A stretch of DNA of 64,000 bases from Bog-473 sp963744225 (GTDB taxonomy: Bacteria; Actinomycetota; Acidimicrobiia; Acidimicrobiales; RAAP-2): contig CAVUSV010000003.1 of assembly GCA_963744225.1 (NCBI GenBank), positions 620,001-684,000 on the forward strand, written 5' to 3'. Under the pieces are notes generated by a model. The model did no database searches. It had not been told where the DNA came from and saw only the letters and a program-made list of their open reading frames with translations. The position numbers and the translations under genes were made by a program. Below are positions 40,314 through 49,581 of the stretch, piece after piece (position 1 is the first letter of the stretch; the number at the start of each line of letters is the position of its first letter).

Positions 40314-41237
40314 TCAGGCGGGTTCGGCCGGTGCCGTGCCGTTGACGGCGCGCCGGGCGTCCCTGGCCTCGAGCATGGCCCAGTCGGACCGAGCCACCAG
40401 GTCCTCGAGCGACGTGGTCTCGCCGGCCAGTCGTGTCGTCCAGCCGAAGGAAACGTCGACCTGGGCGCCGACGAATTCCGTGGTCTCGGGGGCGGCGAGG
40501 TGGCGCCGGATGCGCTGCGTGATGGCACCGCAGTCGACTCCGGTGACCTTGATGGCCAACACGAGGAACTCGGTGCCCCCGATGCGGGTGAGGACGTCGT
40601 TCTTGCGGAACGTGACCGCGAGTGCCCGGGCGACGGCCAGGAGGGCCGCATCGCCCGCGCTGTGCCCCAGGCGTTCGTTCAGCTGCGTGACGTTGCCCAC
40701 GTCCACGTACAGGACGCGGATGTCGTCATCCTGGCGGTCGGCGTACTGGAGCAGTTGGGTACCGGCAACGATCAGGCCGCGACGGTTTTGGAAACCGGTG
40801 AGCTCGTCACGTCGGGAGAGCTCGAGCAGTCGTGCGCCCATCTCCTCCATTTCGCGTTCGATGGCGACCCGGCGGCTGATGTCGTGGAGGATGTGCAAGA
40901 TCTGCACCGTGCCGTCCTCGTCCGGAAACCGGCGCGAGGTCATCTCGATGTCGGTGTAGCGCCCGTCGCCCCGGCGCAGGCGCGCCACGCCAACCGAAGC
41001 GCCGGTGCGATCCCGCTCGGCGACCGCGATCCTCCAGCGGGGGTCCTCTTGGTCGACGACGCCGTCACAGCCGAGTTGGCAGATCTCCTCAGCGCTCATA
41101 TCGAGGAGAGCGCACGCGGCCGGATTGGCGGCGGTGATCTGACCCTTCGGGCTGGAGAGCAGGATGCCCTCCGGGTTGTGCTCGAACAGGACCCGGTAGG
41201 CGGCGATCCCGACCGACTCGGTGTCCTGCACGACCAT
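40314..41237 (-). CDS. PAS-GGDEF protein with degenerate active site
   Basis: A 307-residue cytoplasmic protein. A PAS domain at about 10-125 (YRVLFEHNPEGILLSSPKGQ ... ILHDISRR) is followed by a GGDEF domain at about 135-300 (RRDELTGFQNRRGL, VLYVDVGNVTQLNERLGHSAGD). The active-site signature reads RIGGTEF: the catalytic acidic third residue is Thr, so cyclic-di-GMP synthesis is unlikely. It may bind GTP or act as an allosteric partner. No membrane segment. It stands alone. Confidence 0.85.
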   Translation of the reverse strand: MVVQDTESVGIAAYRVLFEHNPEGILLSSPKGQITAANPAACALLDMSAEEICQLGCDGVVDQEDPRWRIAVAERDRTGASVGVARLRRGDGRYTDIEMTSRRFPDEDGTVQILHILHDISRRVAIEREMEEMGARLLELSRRDELTGFQNRRGLIVAGTQLLQYADRQDDDIRVLYVDVGNVTQLNERLGHSAGDAALLAVARALAVTFRKNDVLTRIGGTEFLVLAIKVTGVDCGAITQRIRRHLAAPETTEFVGAQVDVSFGWTTRLAGETTSLEDLVARSDWAMLEARDARRAVNGTAPAEPA

Positions 41238-41483
41238 TCCAGTTCCTCCAACATGTCCGCATGCACCGCGGAGAGCGCCCCGTTGGGCGAGGATACTCAG
41301 GCCTCAGGCCGCGATGGAGGTTATTCAAACGGCTTTGTGACTTTTGGCTCTATTGAGTCAACCCGTCGTCGAGCCGATGCTTCTCGAGAGCGCTCGTCTG
41401 TGCGTCGTTCCGAGGCGCGGCCATCGATGTGCGCCCACTCCGCCTGTCTGACGCACTCGCCGGCCTGCGGTCCGCCGGCCGGC

Positions 41484-42896
41484 CTAACCCACTCCGAGCC
41501 GGCTGTTGTAGCTCGAGATGGTGCTGTTGACGTTCGTCTGGGCGTTCTTCACCGCGTTGGTCGGCGACACGCCGCCGGTGTACATGGAGATCTCAGCGTT
41601 CAGGACGTCCGTGCGCACTTCCGCGTAGGGCCCGATGACCGAGCCAGATGTGGCGGGCGAGTTCACGCCGTTGTTGATCTCGTTGTAGGCCACCTTGTAC
41701 CCGGGTTCTGTGACCCAGAGGTGCTGGACCGTGGCCGTCTGAGCCGACGATTTGCGCACCGGGATGTAGCCGGTGCCCGCCGCCCAGGTGGCCTGGCTCT
41801 GGGTGTTGCAGAGGTAGGAGAGGTACTGCCACGCCGCCGCCTGGTGGAGCGGCGATGCCTTGTTCGAGATGTACACGCCGGAGCCGCCCGGCTCGATCCC
41901 GCCCATGACCGACGAGCTGTAGACCGGGAAGGGGCCGAGGCCGATCTTGACGTTGGCGTACTGGCCGCCGGCCAGCAATTTGGTGACCGTGCCCAGCGCC
42001 GCCGAGGTCTCGATGGTCATGCCGTACTTGCCGCTTCCGATCCCGAGGAGGTTGTCGTAGGCGTTGGGCCCGCTGGAGGGGTTCGTCGTGGCGTCGCCCG
42101 ACCGCACCAACTGGTCGAGCTGGCTAAAGATGGAGACGGAGGTCTTGGTATTGAACACGCCGGCCGTGGCGCGGGCGCTGCGTCCGTTGGAGTTGTTGAC
42201 GAAGAGCTGGTTGGCCGACGCCAGCCAGGTCTCGAGGTGCCACGGGTCCAGCACCAGGCCCATGCCGCTGCCGGAGGCCTTGAGCTTCTGGGCGTCCGTG
42301 AGCATCTGCGGGAGCGTCGTGGGCGGGTTGGCCGGGTTGAGGCCGGCCTTCGTGAACGCGTTCTGGTCGTAGTAGAGGATCGGCGCCGAGACGGCGAAGG
42401 GGAGGGCCCACTGCACGCGGTTCACCTTCCAGTACGCCAGCGGGCGTGGCAGGTAGTCGCTTGTCGAGTACTTGGCCGCGTTCATGCACGACTGCACGGG
42501 CAGGAACGAGCTGGTGTCGATGGCGGCCTGGGTGCGCTGGTCCTCCAGCTGGACGGCATCGGGCAGCTGGCCGTTGGTGAGACCGGCCAGGTACTTCTGC
42601 CACGTGTCGTCATAGCCCGCCTGTGTGACGAGCGTCACGTGGACCTGAGACTGCGACGAGTTGAACGCGCTCGTGATCGACTCGAGCGTCGTCAGGTTGG
42701 CCTGCGAGGCGGACTCCCAGAAGGTGATGTTGACCGTGCCCTTGTGATTGGTCAGCGCCTTGAGGTTGCAGCTGGGCACGTTGGCTGCGCCGGCCGAGAC
42801 CGCGGTGGCGACCGCCACGGCCGAAGCCGTGGCGGCGCTGGCCGTCGTCACGAACAGGGCCGCGGCAACGAGCCTGAGAATGGGGGGAGTCCGCAT
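41484..42896 (-). CDS. Extracellular sugar-type solute-binding protein (UgpB-like)
   Basis: A 470-residue exported protein. The signal peptide (LRLVAAALFVTTASAATASA) is followed by a type-1 SBP fold: GTVNITFWESASQANLTTL, PDAVQLEDQRTQAA, WALPFAVSAPILYYDQNAFT and GGSGVYISNKASPLHQAAAW. This order matches glycerol-3-phosphate/oligosaccharide binding proteins. It heads the importer operon running to 44795, with 44 bp to the next gene on the far side. Ligand unknown. Confidence 0.88.
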   Translation of the reverse strand: MRTPPILRLVAAALFVTTASAATASAVAVATAVSAGAANVPSCNLKALTNHKGTVNITFWESASQANLTTLESITSAFNSSQSQVHVTLVTQAGYDDTWQKYLAGLTNGQLPDAVQLEDQRTQAAIDTSSFLPVQSCMNAAKYSTSDYLPRPLAYWKVNRVQWALPFAVSAPILYYDQNAFTKAGLNPANPPTTLPQMLTDAQKLKASGSGMGLVLDPWHLETWLASANQLFVNNSNGRSARATAGVFNTKTSVSIFSQLDQLVRSGDATTNPSSGPNAYDNLLGIGSGKYGMTIETSAALGTVTKLLAGGQYANVKIGLGPFPVYSSSVMGGIEPGGSGVYISNKASPLHQAAAWQYLSYLCNTQSQATWAAGTGYIPVRKSSAQTATVQHLWVTEPGYKVAYNEINNGVNSPATSGSVIGPYAEVRTDVLNAEISMYTGGVSPTNAVKNAQTNVNSTISSYNSRLGVG

Positions 42897-42940
42897 GCGA
42901 ATTGCCTAGCACCCGGGCGTGCAGGGCGGTGGCCGCCCTG

Positions 42941-43840
42941 CTATTTGACAGCGCCCGCGGTAAGGCTGCGCACGAGCTGTTTCTGGAAGATGATCAGCAG
43001 GATCGCCAGTGGCACGAACGCGATGACTGCGCCGGCGAGTGAGACCGGGACCGACGACACCTGTGTCCCGAGGAGCTGCTTCAAGCCGATCTGGACGGTG
43101 TCGAGCGGCGTCGTCCCCCCGGTCGAGACCAGTGGCCAGAGGTACTGGTTCCAGGCACCAAGGAAGGAGAACACCGCGAGGGCGGCCAGCGACGGGCGGG
43201 CCAGCGGCACCGCCACCCGGGTCATGAAGCGCAGATGCCCGTAGCCGTCGAGCTGCGCGGCTTCCTGCAGGTCGCGCGGGATCTGCAGGAAGGCCTGACG
43301 TAGCAGGAAGATGCCGAACCCGGTGGCGAGGAACGGGATGGCCAGGCCCTGGTAGGTGTTGAACCAGTGCAGCGACGTGACCGTGCTCAAGTTCGTGATG
43401 AAGGTGACCTCCAGCGGGATCATCAGCGTGGCGAGGCAGATGACGAAGAGCGTCCGCTTGAGCGGGAAGCGCAAGAACGCGAAGGCATAGGCGGCCAGAA
43501 TGGAGGTCACGATCTGGCCGGACACGATGATGGCCGTCATGATGGCCGAGGTCGCCATGTACTTGGACATCTGACCCGCATTCCAGGCCGTGCTGTAGTT
43601 GTGCCACTGGGGCTTGGTTGGGACCAGTGGTGGCGGTTGCTGCACCAGCTGGTCTGGTGCCAGCAGCGAGTTGACGATCGTGATGTAGATCGGGAACAGG
43701 ACCACGATGGCCCCCGCCGTCAATGCGAGGTACGCGCCGATGGTCCGCAGCCGCCGGCGTGGCCTCTTCGAGACGGCGGCCACCGCCCTACGTTCTGGGG
43801 CCGGCGTTGTCTCCGTGGTCTCGGTCGTGTCAGCGGGCAT
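42941..43840 (-). CDS. Carbohydrate ABC permease (UgpE/MalG-like)
   Basis: A 299-residue six-helix permease. The EAA motif is DLQEAAQLDGYGHLRFMTRVAVPLARP, and the C-terminus ends IFQKQLVRSLTAGAVK, the standard ending of MalG-type proteins. It overlaps the partner permease by 11 bp. Confidence 0.92.
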   Translation of the reverse strand: MPADTTETTETTPAPERRAVAAVSKRPRRRLRTIGAYLALTAGAIVVLFPIYITIVNSLLAPDQLVQQPPPLVPTKPQWHNYSTAWNAGQMSKYMATSAIMTAIIVSGQIVTSILAAYAFAFLRFPLKRTLFVICLATLMIPLEVTFITNLSTVTSLHWFNTYQGLAIPFLATGFGIFLLRQAFLQIPRDLQEAAQLDGYGHLRFMTRVAVPLARPSLAALAVFSFLGAWNQYLWPLVSTGGTTPLDTVQIGLKQLLGTQVSSVPVSLAGAVIAFVPLAILLIIFQKQLVRSLTAGAVK

Positions 43841-44798
43841 AGGTCACCCGTCGCTCGAGCAGCCGCATCTGCCCGATGGTCAGGCCCAGCATGATCAGGA
43901 AGAGGACGGTGGCCATGATGGCGGCTGCCCCCGGGTTGTTGTCGATCTGCAGCGTGTTGACGATGTTGTAGATGAGGACGTTCGTGTGCAGCCGGACCGC
44001 GTTCTGCGGCCCGATGAGGATGTCGACGGCGCCGAAAGCCTGGAAGGCGTAGATCGTGCTCACGACGACCGCGAAGAAGATGGTGGGGGAGAGGAGCGGC
44101 ACGGTCATGCGCCAAAACCTCGTCCAGGCGCCCGCACCATCGATCCGCGCCGCCTCAAGCAGCTCGTCGGGCACGGACTGGAGCCCCGCCGACATGATGA
44201 TGAAGGACAGCCCGAGGAACTGCCAGATCGTGATGACCGCCACTGAGGGAAGCGCCCAGGTCGAGCTCTCGAGCGCCGGCGGGTTCGGGTTGATGCCGAG
44301 CCAGGGCAGGAGGCCCACGATCGGATTGAGCAGGGTGCCGAAGACCACGGAGGCGACGGCGACCGAACTGACCACAGTGGAGGAGAAGATCATGCGGTAG
44401 ACCGCCATGCCCTTGAGCTTGCGGTGCGCACCGACGGCGAGCGCGAGACCCAGGATCAGGCTCACCGGCACGACGAGCACCACGAGGAGGATGGTGGTGA
44501 CCAGACTCTGGGTGAACTGGGTCGAGGTAATGGTGGGGATGATCTGGTGCAGTCCGACGTAATGGGCGGGGACCCCGGGTACCGGGGGCGTCTGGTACAG
44601 CATCAGCTTGAAGTTGCGCACGAACGGATAGAAGGAGAAGACACCGAAGAGGGCCAGCGCAGGGAGGAGCAGCAGGTAGGCGAGTCCCGTCTCCTTGCGC
44701 CGCCGGGCCCGCAGCCCGTGGACGCGGTCGGCGCTCGCGCCGCCTGTCACCGGCACGGGCGCGGGCTCGGGGGCGCTCGCTTCGGTCACCGCCGTCAC
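43830..44798 (-). CDS. Carbohydrate ABC permease (UgpA/MalF-like)
   Basis: A 322-residue permease. The N-terminal Pro-rich cytoplasmic tail is followed by GLAYLLLLPALALFGVFSF (helix 1), and the EAA motif reads DELLEAARIDGAGAWTRFWRMTVP. GTG 44798 overlaps the ATPase stop (GTGA). Confidence 0.92.
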   Translation of the reverse strand: MTAVTEASAPEPAPVPVTGGASADRVHGLRARRRKETGLAYLLLLPALALFGVFSFYPFVRNFKLMLYQTPPVPGVPAHYVGLHQIIPTITSTQFTQSLVTTILLVVLVVPVSLILGLALAVGAHRKLKGMAVYRMIFSSTVVSSVAVASVVFGTLLNPIVGLLPWLGINPNPPALESSTWALPSVAVITIWQFLGLSFIIMSAGLQSVPDELLEAARIDGAGAWTRFWRMTVPLLSPTIFFAVVVSTIYAFQAFGAVDILIGPQNAVRLHTNVLIYNIVNTLQIDNNPGAAAIMATVLFLIMLGLTIGQMRLLERRVTYAR

Positions 44799-45919
44799 GT
44801 CCCCTCCAGTCGCTCGCCCGTCGCGGCGTCGAAGAGGTGATAGGCGCTCGGGTCGGGGTCGACGGCAATGCGAATCGCCTCGCCGAGACCCGGTTTGGCC
44901 GTCGATGCGCCCTGGCGCACGATGACGCGGGTGCCGGTCTCGGTGTGGCAGATGACATGCGTCTCGGCGCCGAGCAGTTCGACGATGATGACAGAGGCCG
45001 CGATGGCGCCGTCGGGGCTGAGGTGCAGCGCCTCTGGGCGCAGACCCAGGACGACGTCTGGTCCCGAGCCCCGGATGGCGTCCGCCACGGCGGCGGGCAG
45101 CGGCACCGAGGCGCCGGGGAAGGCGACGCACAGTGTCCCGCGTCCGCCTCCGCCCTCGACATCGGGCGCCCCGCTCTCGACGAGCATCCCTTCAATCAGG
45201 TTCATGCCCGGACTCCCAAGGAAGTGGGCGACGAACGCATTGGCGGGACGCGCGTAGAGGTCTTCGGGCGTCGCCACCTGCTGCAGCCTTCCCTCGCTCA
45301 TGACCGCGATGCGATGGCCCATCGTCATCGCCTCGACCTGGTCATGGGTGACGTAGACCGTGGTGGTCGACAGGCGGGTCTGCAGCTCGACGATGTCGGC
45401 CCGTGTCTGCACCCGCAGCGCCGCATCGAGGTTCGACAGCGGCTCGTCCATGAGGAACACCAGTGGCTCGCGCACGATGGCCCGGGCCAGCGCGACCCGC
45501 TGGCGTTGCCCCCCCGAGAGCTGGGCCGGCTTGCGGTCGAGCAACGTGGCGAGCCCGAGTGATTCGGCCGCACGTTTCACCTTGATGGTCCGCTCCTCCT
45601 TGTCGACACCGCGCTGGCGGAGCGGGAACTCGATGTTCTTGGCCACGGTCAGGTGCGGGTAGAGCGCATAGCTCTGGAAGACCATGGCGACATCGCGGTC
45701 CTTGGGGTCGACGTCGTTCACGACGAGCGCACCGATGGAGACGGTGCCGTCGCTCACCTCCTCGAGCCCGGCCACGAGGCGCAACGCCGTCGTCTTCCCG
45801 CATCCCGACGAGCCGAGCAGCACGAGGAGCTCTCCGTCGGGGACATGCAGCGTCAGGTTGTCGACGGCAGTGGTGTCGCCGAAGCGCTTGGTGACTCCGT
45901 CGAAGTTGACCTCCGCCAA
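44795..45919 (-). CDS. Carbohydrate ABC importer ATP-binding protein (MsmK/UgpC-like)
   Basis: A 374-residue ATPase with Walker A GSSGCGKTT, Q-loop MVFQSYALYPHLTV, signature LSGGQRQRVALARA, Walker B FLMDEPLSNLD, and the long C-terminal regulatory domain (LGLRPEALHLSPDG, ETGTRVIVRQ) of sugar importers. Start TTG 45919 with GGGAG upstream. It is transcribed first in an ATPase-permease-permease-SBP order, the reverse of the more common arrangement. Confidence 0.92.
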   Translation of the reverse strand: MAEVNFDGVTKRFGDTTAVDNLTLHVPDGELLVLLGSSGCGKTTALRLVAGLEEVSDGTVSIGALVVNDVDPKDRDVAMVFQSYALYPHLTVAKNIEFPLRQRGVDKEERTIKVKRAAESLGLATLLDRKPAQLSGGQRQRVALARAIVREPLVFLMDEPLSNLDAALRVQTRADIVELQTRLSTTTVYVTHDQVEAMTMGHRIAVMSEGRLQQVATPEDLYARPANAFVAHFLGSPGMNLIEGMLVESGAPDVEGGGGRGTLCVAFPGASVPLPAAVADAIRGSGPDVVLGLRPEALHLSPDGAIAASVIIVELLGAETHVICHTETGTRVIVRQGASTAKPGLGEAIRIAVDPDPSAYHLFDAATGERLEGT

Positions 45920-46011
45920 CGCGCTCCCTTCGGGCGGCTCCCGCCACCGTCGATCCGGTCAGGCGCACGGTAGCGGGGCGCGGGCGCGCCAGCACGGAAT
46001 GGTGGGCCAGG

Positions 46012-46326
46012 TCAGCTGGCCGGGATCCGCCACCCCATGGACTCGGCGATCTCCTTGCAGGTCGGGCACAGGCCGTAGCGAGCCGGATCGCGGCCGGGCA
46101 CCCATTCTTTGCCGCACAGGGCGCGGACGGGTGTCCGGTTCACCATGCCTTCGACCACGCTGGGCCCGGTCGAGACGAATGAACCGTCCTTGGGCGTGTA
46201 CCCCTCCAGGACGATGTGGGCCATGCGATCGTGGTCCCCGTCGTCGAGGTCGGGTGCCGGTCGCGCCGGCGCCAACGTCGTTGACCCAGCCTGATCTGGT
46301 GCGGGCGAGACGACCTCAGGGTCCAC
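46012..46326 (-). CDS. DUF3039-family protein
   Basis: A 104-residue protein. The conserved part MAHIVLEGYTPKDG, TPVRALCGKEWVPGRDPARY and LCPTCKEIAESMGW carries three Cys (one in LCGK, two in CPTC), probably a zinc site. The family is restricted to Actinobacteria and has no known function. GTG start at 46326. Divergent from lon. Confidence 0.88.
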   Translation of the reverse strand: MDPEVVSPAPDQAGSTTLAPARPAPDLDDGDHDRMAHIVLEGYTPKDGSFVSTGPSVVEGMVNRTPVRALCGKEWVPGRDPARYGLCPTCKEIAESMGWRIPAS

Positions 46327-46467
46327 GATGCCCAGCGTAGGCCCGCCGTCGGGGTGTCCCGACGGCCGTTTTGACCCACCGGCAGGCTCCTCGCCCGCTC
46401 GGGAATCAGGCCCGCGCCCGTATTGTTGACCAGTCAGAGGATTTTTTCGGAGACCAAAGGAAGACCG

Positions 46468-48837
46468 ATGACCAACGACAATGTGACACTCCCGTTGCTC
46501 CCCCTCACGTCAGGCGTGGTGCTGCCGGGGATGGTGTTCACGATGGCGCTCGAGTCCGCTGAGGCCCGCGCTGCCGTCGATTCCGCTCGCTCCGCCGGCG
46601 GCCGCCTGCTGCTCGTGCCCCACATTGAGGGGCGTTTTGCCAGCGTCGGGGTGATCGCCGAGGTGATGGAGGAGGGGGACCTGCCCGGTGGACTCCCCGC
46701 AGTCGCCATCCGGGGTGACAGCCGCGCCATCATCGGCACGGCCGTTCCCGGCACGGGCGACGCGCTCTGGGTGGAAGCCGAGCCGCTGACCGAGCCCGAG
46801 CCGACCCCGGCTGTCAACGAGCTGGCTCGGGAGTACCGGGCCGTGCTCGAGAACATCTTGCACAGCCGCGGCGCCGGTCGCATCGCGGCCCAGCTGCGCG
46901 AGATCACCGAGCCGAGCCGGTTGGCCGACGTGTCCGGGTACTCGGCCGACCTCTCGCTCACACAGAAGGTCGAGGTCCTCGAGATGCTCGACGTCGAGGC
47001 TCGCTTGCGCCTCGTCCTTGGTTGGTCGCGTGACACCCTGGCCGATCTGGCCTTGCGGGAGAAGATCAAGACGGACGTCGAAGAGGGGATGGAGAAGACG
47101 CAGCGCGAGTTCCTGTTGCGCCGCCAACTCGACGCCATCCGCAAGGAGCTGGGCCAGATCAGCGGAGACGACGACGCCGACCCCGACGACTACCGGGCCA
47201 AGCTCGAGGCGCGTGAGCTGCCCGAGCACGTCCGCAAGGCCGTCGAGCGCGAGGTCGACAAGCTCGAGCGCACGAGTGACCAGAGTCCCGAGACGGGCTG
47301 GATCCGTACGTGGCTCGACACCGTGCTCGAGCTTCCCTGGGGGGTCGAGTCCGAAGACCGCCTCGACATCGCCGAGGCGTCCTCCATCTTGGAGGCCGAC
47401 CACGACGGGTTAGAGGACGTCAAGGAGCGCATCCTCGAGCACCTGGCCGTCCGCAAGCTGCAGGCCGAGCGCGGCCTGGCGCCGGTGGACGGGCGCGGGT
47501 CGGGGGCCATCCTGGCCCTCGTCGGCCCCCCCGGTGTGGGCAAGACGTCGCTCGGCGAGTCCGTGGCCAACGCGCTCGGGCGCAAGTTCGTCCGCGTCTC
47601 GCTCGGCGGGGTGCGCGACGAAGCCGAGATCCGAGGCCACCGCCGCACCTACGTCGGGGCCCAGCCGGGCCGGTTGGTGCGCGCGCTGCGCGAGGCAGGG
47701 ACCATGAACCCGGTCATCGTCCTCGACGAGGTCGACAAGATCGGGGCCGACTTCCGCGGCGACCCTTCCTCGGCGCTGCTCGAGGTGCTTGACCCGGCGC
47801 AGAACCACACGTTCCGCGACCACTACCTCGAGGTCGACCTTGACCTGTCGCGGGTGCTGTTCATCGCAACGGCCAACGTGACGGAGACGGTGCCCGGGGC
47901 GTTGCTCGACCGCATGGAGGTCATCAGGATCGACGGGTACACCGAGTCGGAGAAGGTCTCGATCGCGAAGCACCACCTGGTGGGCCGCCAGCTCACCCGG
48001 GCAGCGTTGCGCGAGGACGAGGTCCAGATCACCGACGAGGCGCTGCGCGCCATCGTGGCCGATTACACGCGGGAGGCGGGCGTCCGAAACCTCGAGCGCG
48101 AGCTCGGCAAGCTGCTCCGCAAGGTGGCCACCAAGCTCGCCGCAGGCGAGCGTCAGGCCCCGGTCGTCGTCGAAGCCGGCGACGTGCGTGAATGGCTGGG
48201 ACGGCCGCACTTCTTCTTCGAGGCGGCCGACCGCACGAGCGTGCCGGGGGTGGTCACGGGTCTCGCCGTGACCGGCGCCGGTGGTGACGTCCTCTTCGTT
48301 GAGGCGAGTGTGTCCGATGGGCCCGAGGGTCTCACCCTCACCGGCCAGTTGGGCGATGTCATGAAGGAGTCCGCGGAGATCGCGCTCTCCTACGTGCGCT
48401 CGCACGCCGCAGAGCTGAGGATCGACCCATCCGCCTTCGCTGGCAAGCGTTTCCACGTGCACGTCCCCGCCGGCGCCGTCCCCAAGGACGGCCCGTCAGC
48501 CGGCGTGACGATGACGACGGCGCTCGTCAGCCTGTTACGTGACGTGCCAGTCCGTCCCGTTGTCGGGATGACCGGCGAGGTGACGCTGCAGGGTCGGGTG
48601 TTGCCGATCGGCGGGGTCAAGCAGAAGGTGCTGGCCGCCCACCGGGCCGGTCTCACCGAGGTGATCCTGCCCGTGCGCAACGGTCCCGACCTCGAGGACG
48701 TCCCCGAGGAGGTCCGGAACGTCATGACGTTCCACCTCGCCACCACGGTCGACGACGTACTCGCCCCCGCATTGTCCGGGGCGAGTACGTCAGACCGGGC
48801 GGCCGACGACGGGACCGAGTTGGGCGCCGCGGCCTGA
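46468..48837 (+). CDS. lon: ATP-dependent Lon protease
   Basis: A 789-residue protein with the full LonA layout: an N-terminal substrate domain (about 1-200), a coiled segment (MEKTQREFLLRRQLDAIRKEL), an AAA+ module with Walker A GPPGVGKT and Walker B VIVLDEVDKI, and the protease domain with the catalytic Ser in PKDGPSAGVTM and Lys in GGVKQKVLAAHR. ATG 46468 has AAAGGAAG upstream. It degrades misfolded and regulatory proteins in the cytoplasm. Confidence 0.97.
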   Translation: MTNDNVTLPLLPLTSGVVLPGMVFTMALESAEARAAVDSARSAGGRLLLVPHIEGRFASVGVIAEVMEEGDLPGGLPAVAIRGDSRAIIGTAVPGTGDALWVEAEPLTEPEPTPAVNELAREYRAVLENILHSRGAGRIAAQLREITEPSRLADVSGYSADLSLTQKVEVLEMLDVEARLRLVLGWSRDTLADLALREKIKTDVEEGMEKTQREFLLRRQLDAIRKELGQISGDDDADPDDYRAKLEARELPEHVRKAVEREVDKLERTSDQSPETGWIRTWLDTVLELPWGVESEDRLDIAEASSILEADHDGLEDVKERILEHLAVRKLQAERGLAPVDGRGSGAILALVGPPGVGKTSLGESVANALGRKFVRVSLGGVRDEAEIRGHRRTYVGAQPGRLVRALREAGTMNPVIVLDEVDKIGADFRGDPSSALLEVLDPAQNHTFRDHYLEVDLDLSRVLFIATANVTETVPGALLDRMEVIRIDGYTESEKVSIAKHHLVGRQLTRAALREDEVQITDEALRAIVADYTREAGVRNLERELGKLLRKVATKLAAGERQAPVVVEAGDVREWLGRPHFFFEAADRTSVPGVVTGLAVTGAGGDVLFVEASVSDGPEGLTLTGQLGDVMKESAEIALSYVRSHAAELRIDPSAFAGKRFHVHVPAGAVPKDGPSAGVTMTTALVSLLRDVPVRPVVGMTGEVTLQGRVLPIGGVKQKVLAAHRAGLTEVILPVRNGPDLEDVPEEVRNVMTFHLATTVDDVLAPALSGASTSDRAADDGTELGAAA

Positions 48838-48878
48838 GGCCGGGCAGACTGGCGCGGACAGCGTCGATCGGAGCGGAC

Positions 48879-49121
48879 ATGGACGACAAGCAGATCGTGG
48901 AGCGGATCAGCGCGCTCGCCGAGGAGGAGCAGCGCCTCGAGGAGGCGCACGTCGGCGAGGGTCTGAGCGACGGCGAACTGGCGCGCAAGCGCGAGCTCGA
49001 GATCACGCTGGACCAGCTGTGGGACACCCTGCGCCAGCGGCGCGCCAAGCGCAGCGCCGGTCAGGATCCCGAGGCCGCCCAGCCGCGCTCGCCCGACACC
49101 GTGGAGGGCTACCTGCAGTAG
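48879..49121 (+). CDS. DUF2630-family small protein
   Basis: An 80-residue helical protein starting MDDKQIVERISALAEEEQRL, with the family's LDQLWDTLRQRRA and the conserved end DTVEGYLQ. It probably forms a coiled coil. It follows lon on the same strand by 41 bp. Function unknown. Confidence 0.88.
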   Translation: MDDKQIVERISALAEEEQRLEEAHVGEGLSDGELARKRELEITLDQLWDTLRQRRAKRSAGQDPEAAQPRSPDTVEGYLQ

Positions 49122-49140
49122 GAGCCGGGCCGCCGCGCCG

Positions 49141-49581
49141 TCAACCCGTGGGCATAAGCCGGTTCAGTGACGGCGCGAGCAGCCCGGCGAGACCCCGCAG
49201 ATTGCCCACCGTGACGTCGAGCCAGTCGAAGGAGTCGCGCCACACCGCGATGCGGCCGTCACGCACCACGAACCGCCCATAGACCCAGAAGCGCGACGCG
49301 AAGCGGCGGAAGTTGATCTCGTCGATCCTGTCGGTGAGCACGACGTCGCCTTCGGTCGCGACGTGGTTGAGGTGGACGTTGAAACCCATGCGGCCGGGCC
49401 GCATCACGGGGCGGGCGAAGCGCGCCAGGCGGTCTCGCCCGTAGATCGTGGGCAGGGACACGTTCGTGTAGACGAGGTCCTCGGTCACGAGGAGCAGTGC
49501 GGCCTCGATGTCGAATGCGGCGAGGGCATGGAGGAAGCCCACCACCACGTCGGCGGGCTCAGGGCTCGATGTGGTCGCCAT
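49141..49581 (-). CDS. Limonene-1,2-epoxide hydrolase-like protein
   Basis: A 146-residue NTF2-fold protein. VVVGFLHALAAFDIEAALLLVTEDLVYTN, LPTIYGRDRL, EGDVVLTDRIDEINF and GRFVVRDGRIAVWRDSFDW match LEH-family enzymes, including the Asp-Arg-Asp type triad residues (D in TDRID, R in DRID, D in WRDSFD). It would hydrolyse an epoxide, though many family members are uncharacterised. Confidence 0.85.
   Translation of the reverse strand: MATTSSPEPADVVVGFLHALAAFDIEAALLLVTEDLVYTNVSLPTIYGRDRLARFARPVMRPGRMGFNVHLNHVATEGDVVLTDRIDEINFRRFASRFWVYGRFVVRDGRIAVWRDSFDWLDVTVGNLRGLAGLLAPSLNRLMPTG

Noticed and set aside
40500..43244. 914-codon open frame on the plus strand
   Set aside because: It is antisense to the GGDEF, solute-binding and permease genes and is an artefact of high GC codon bias.
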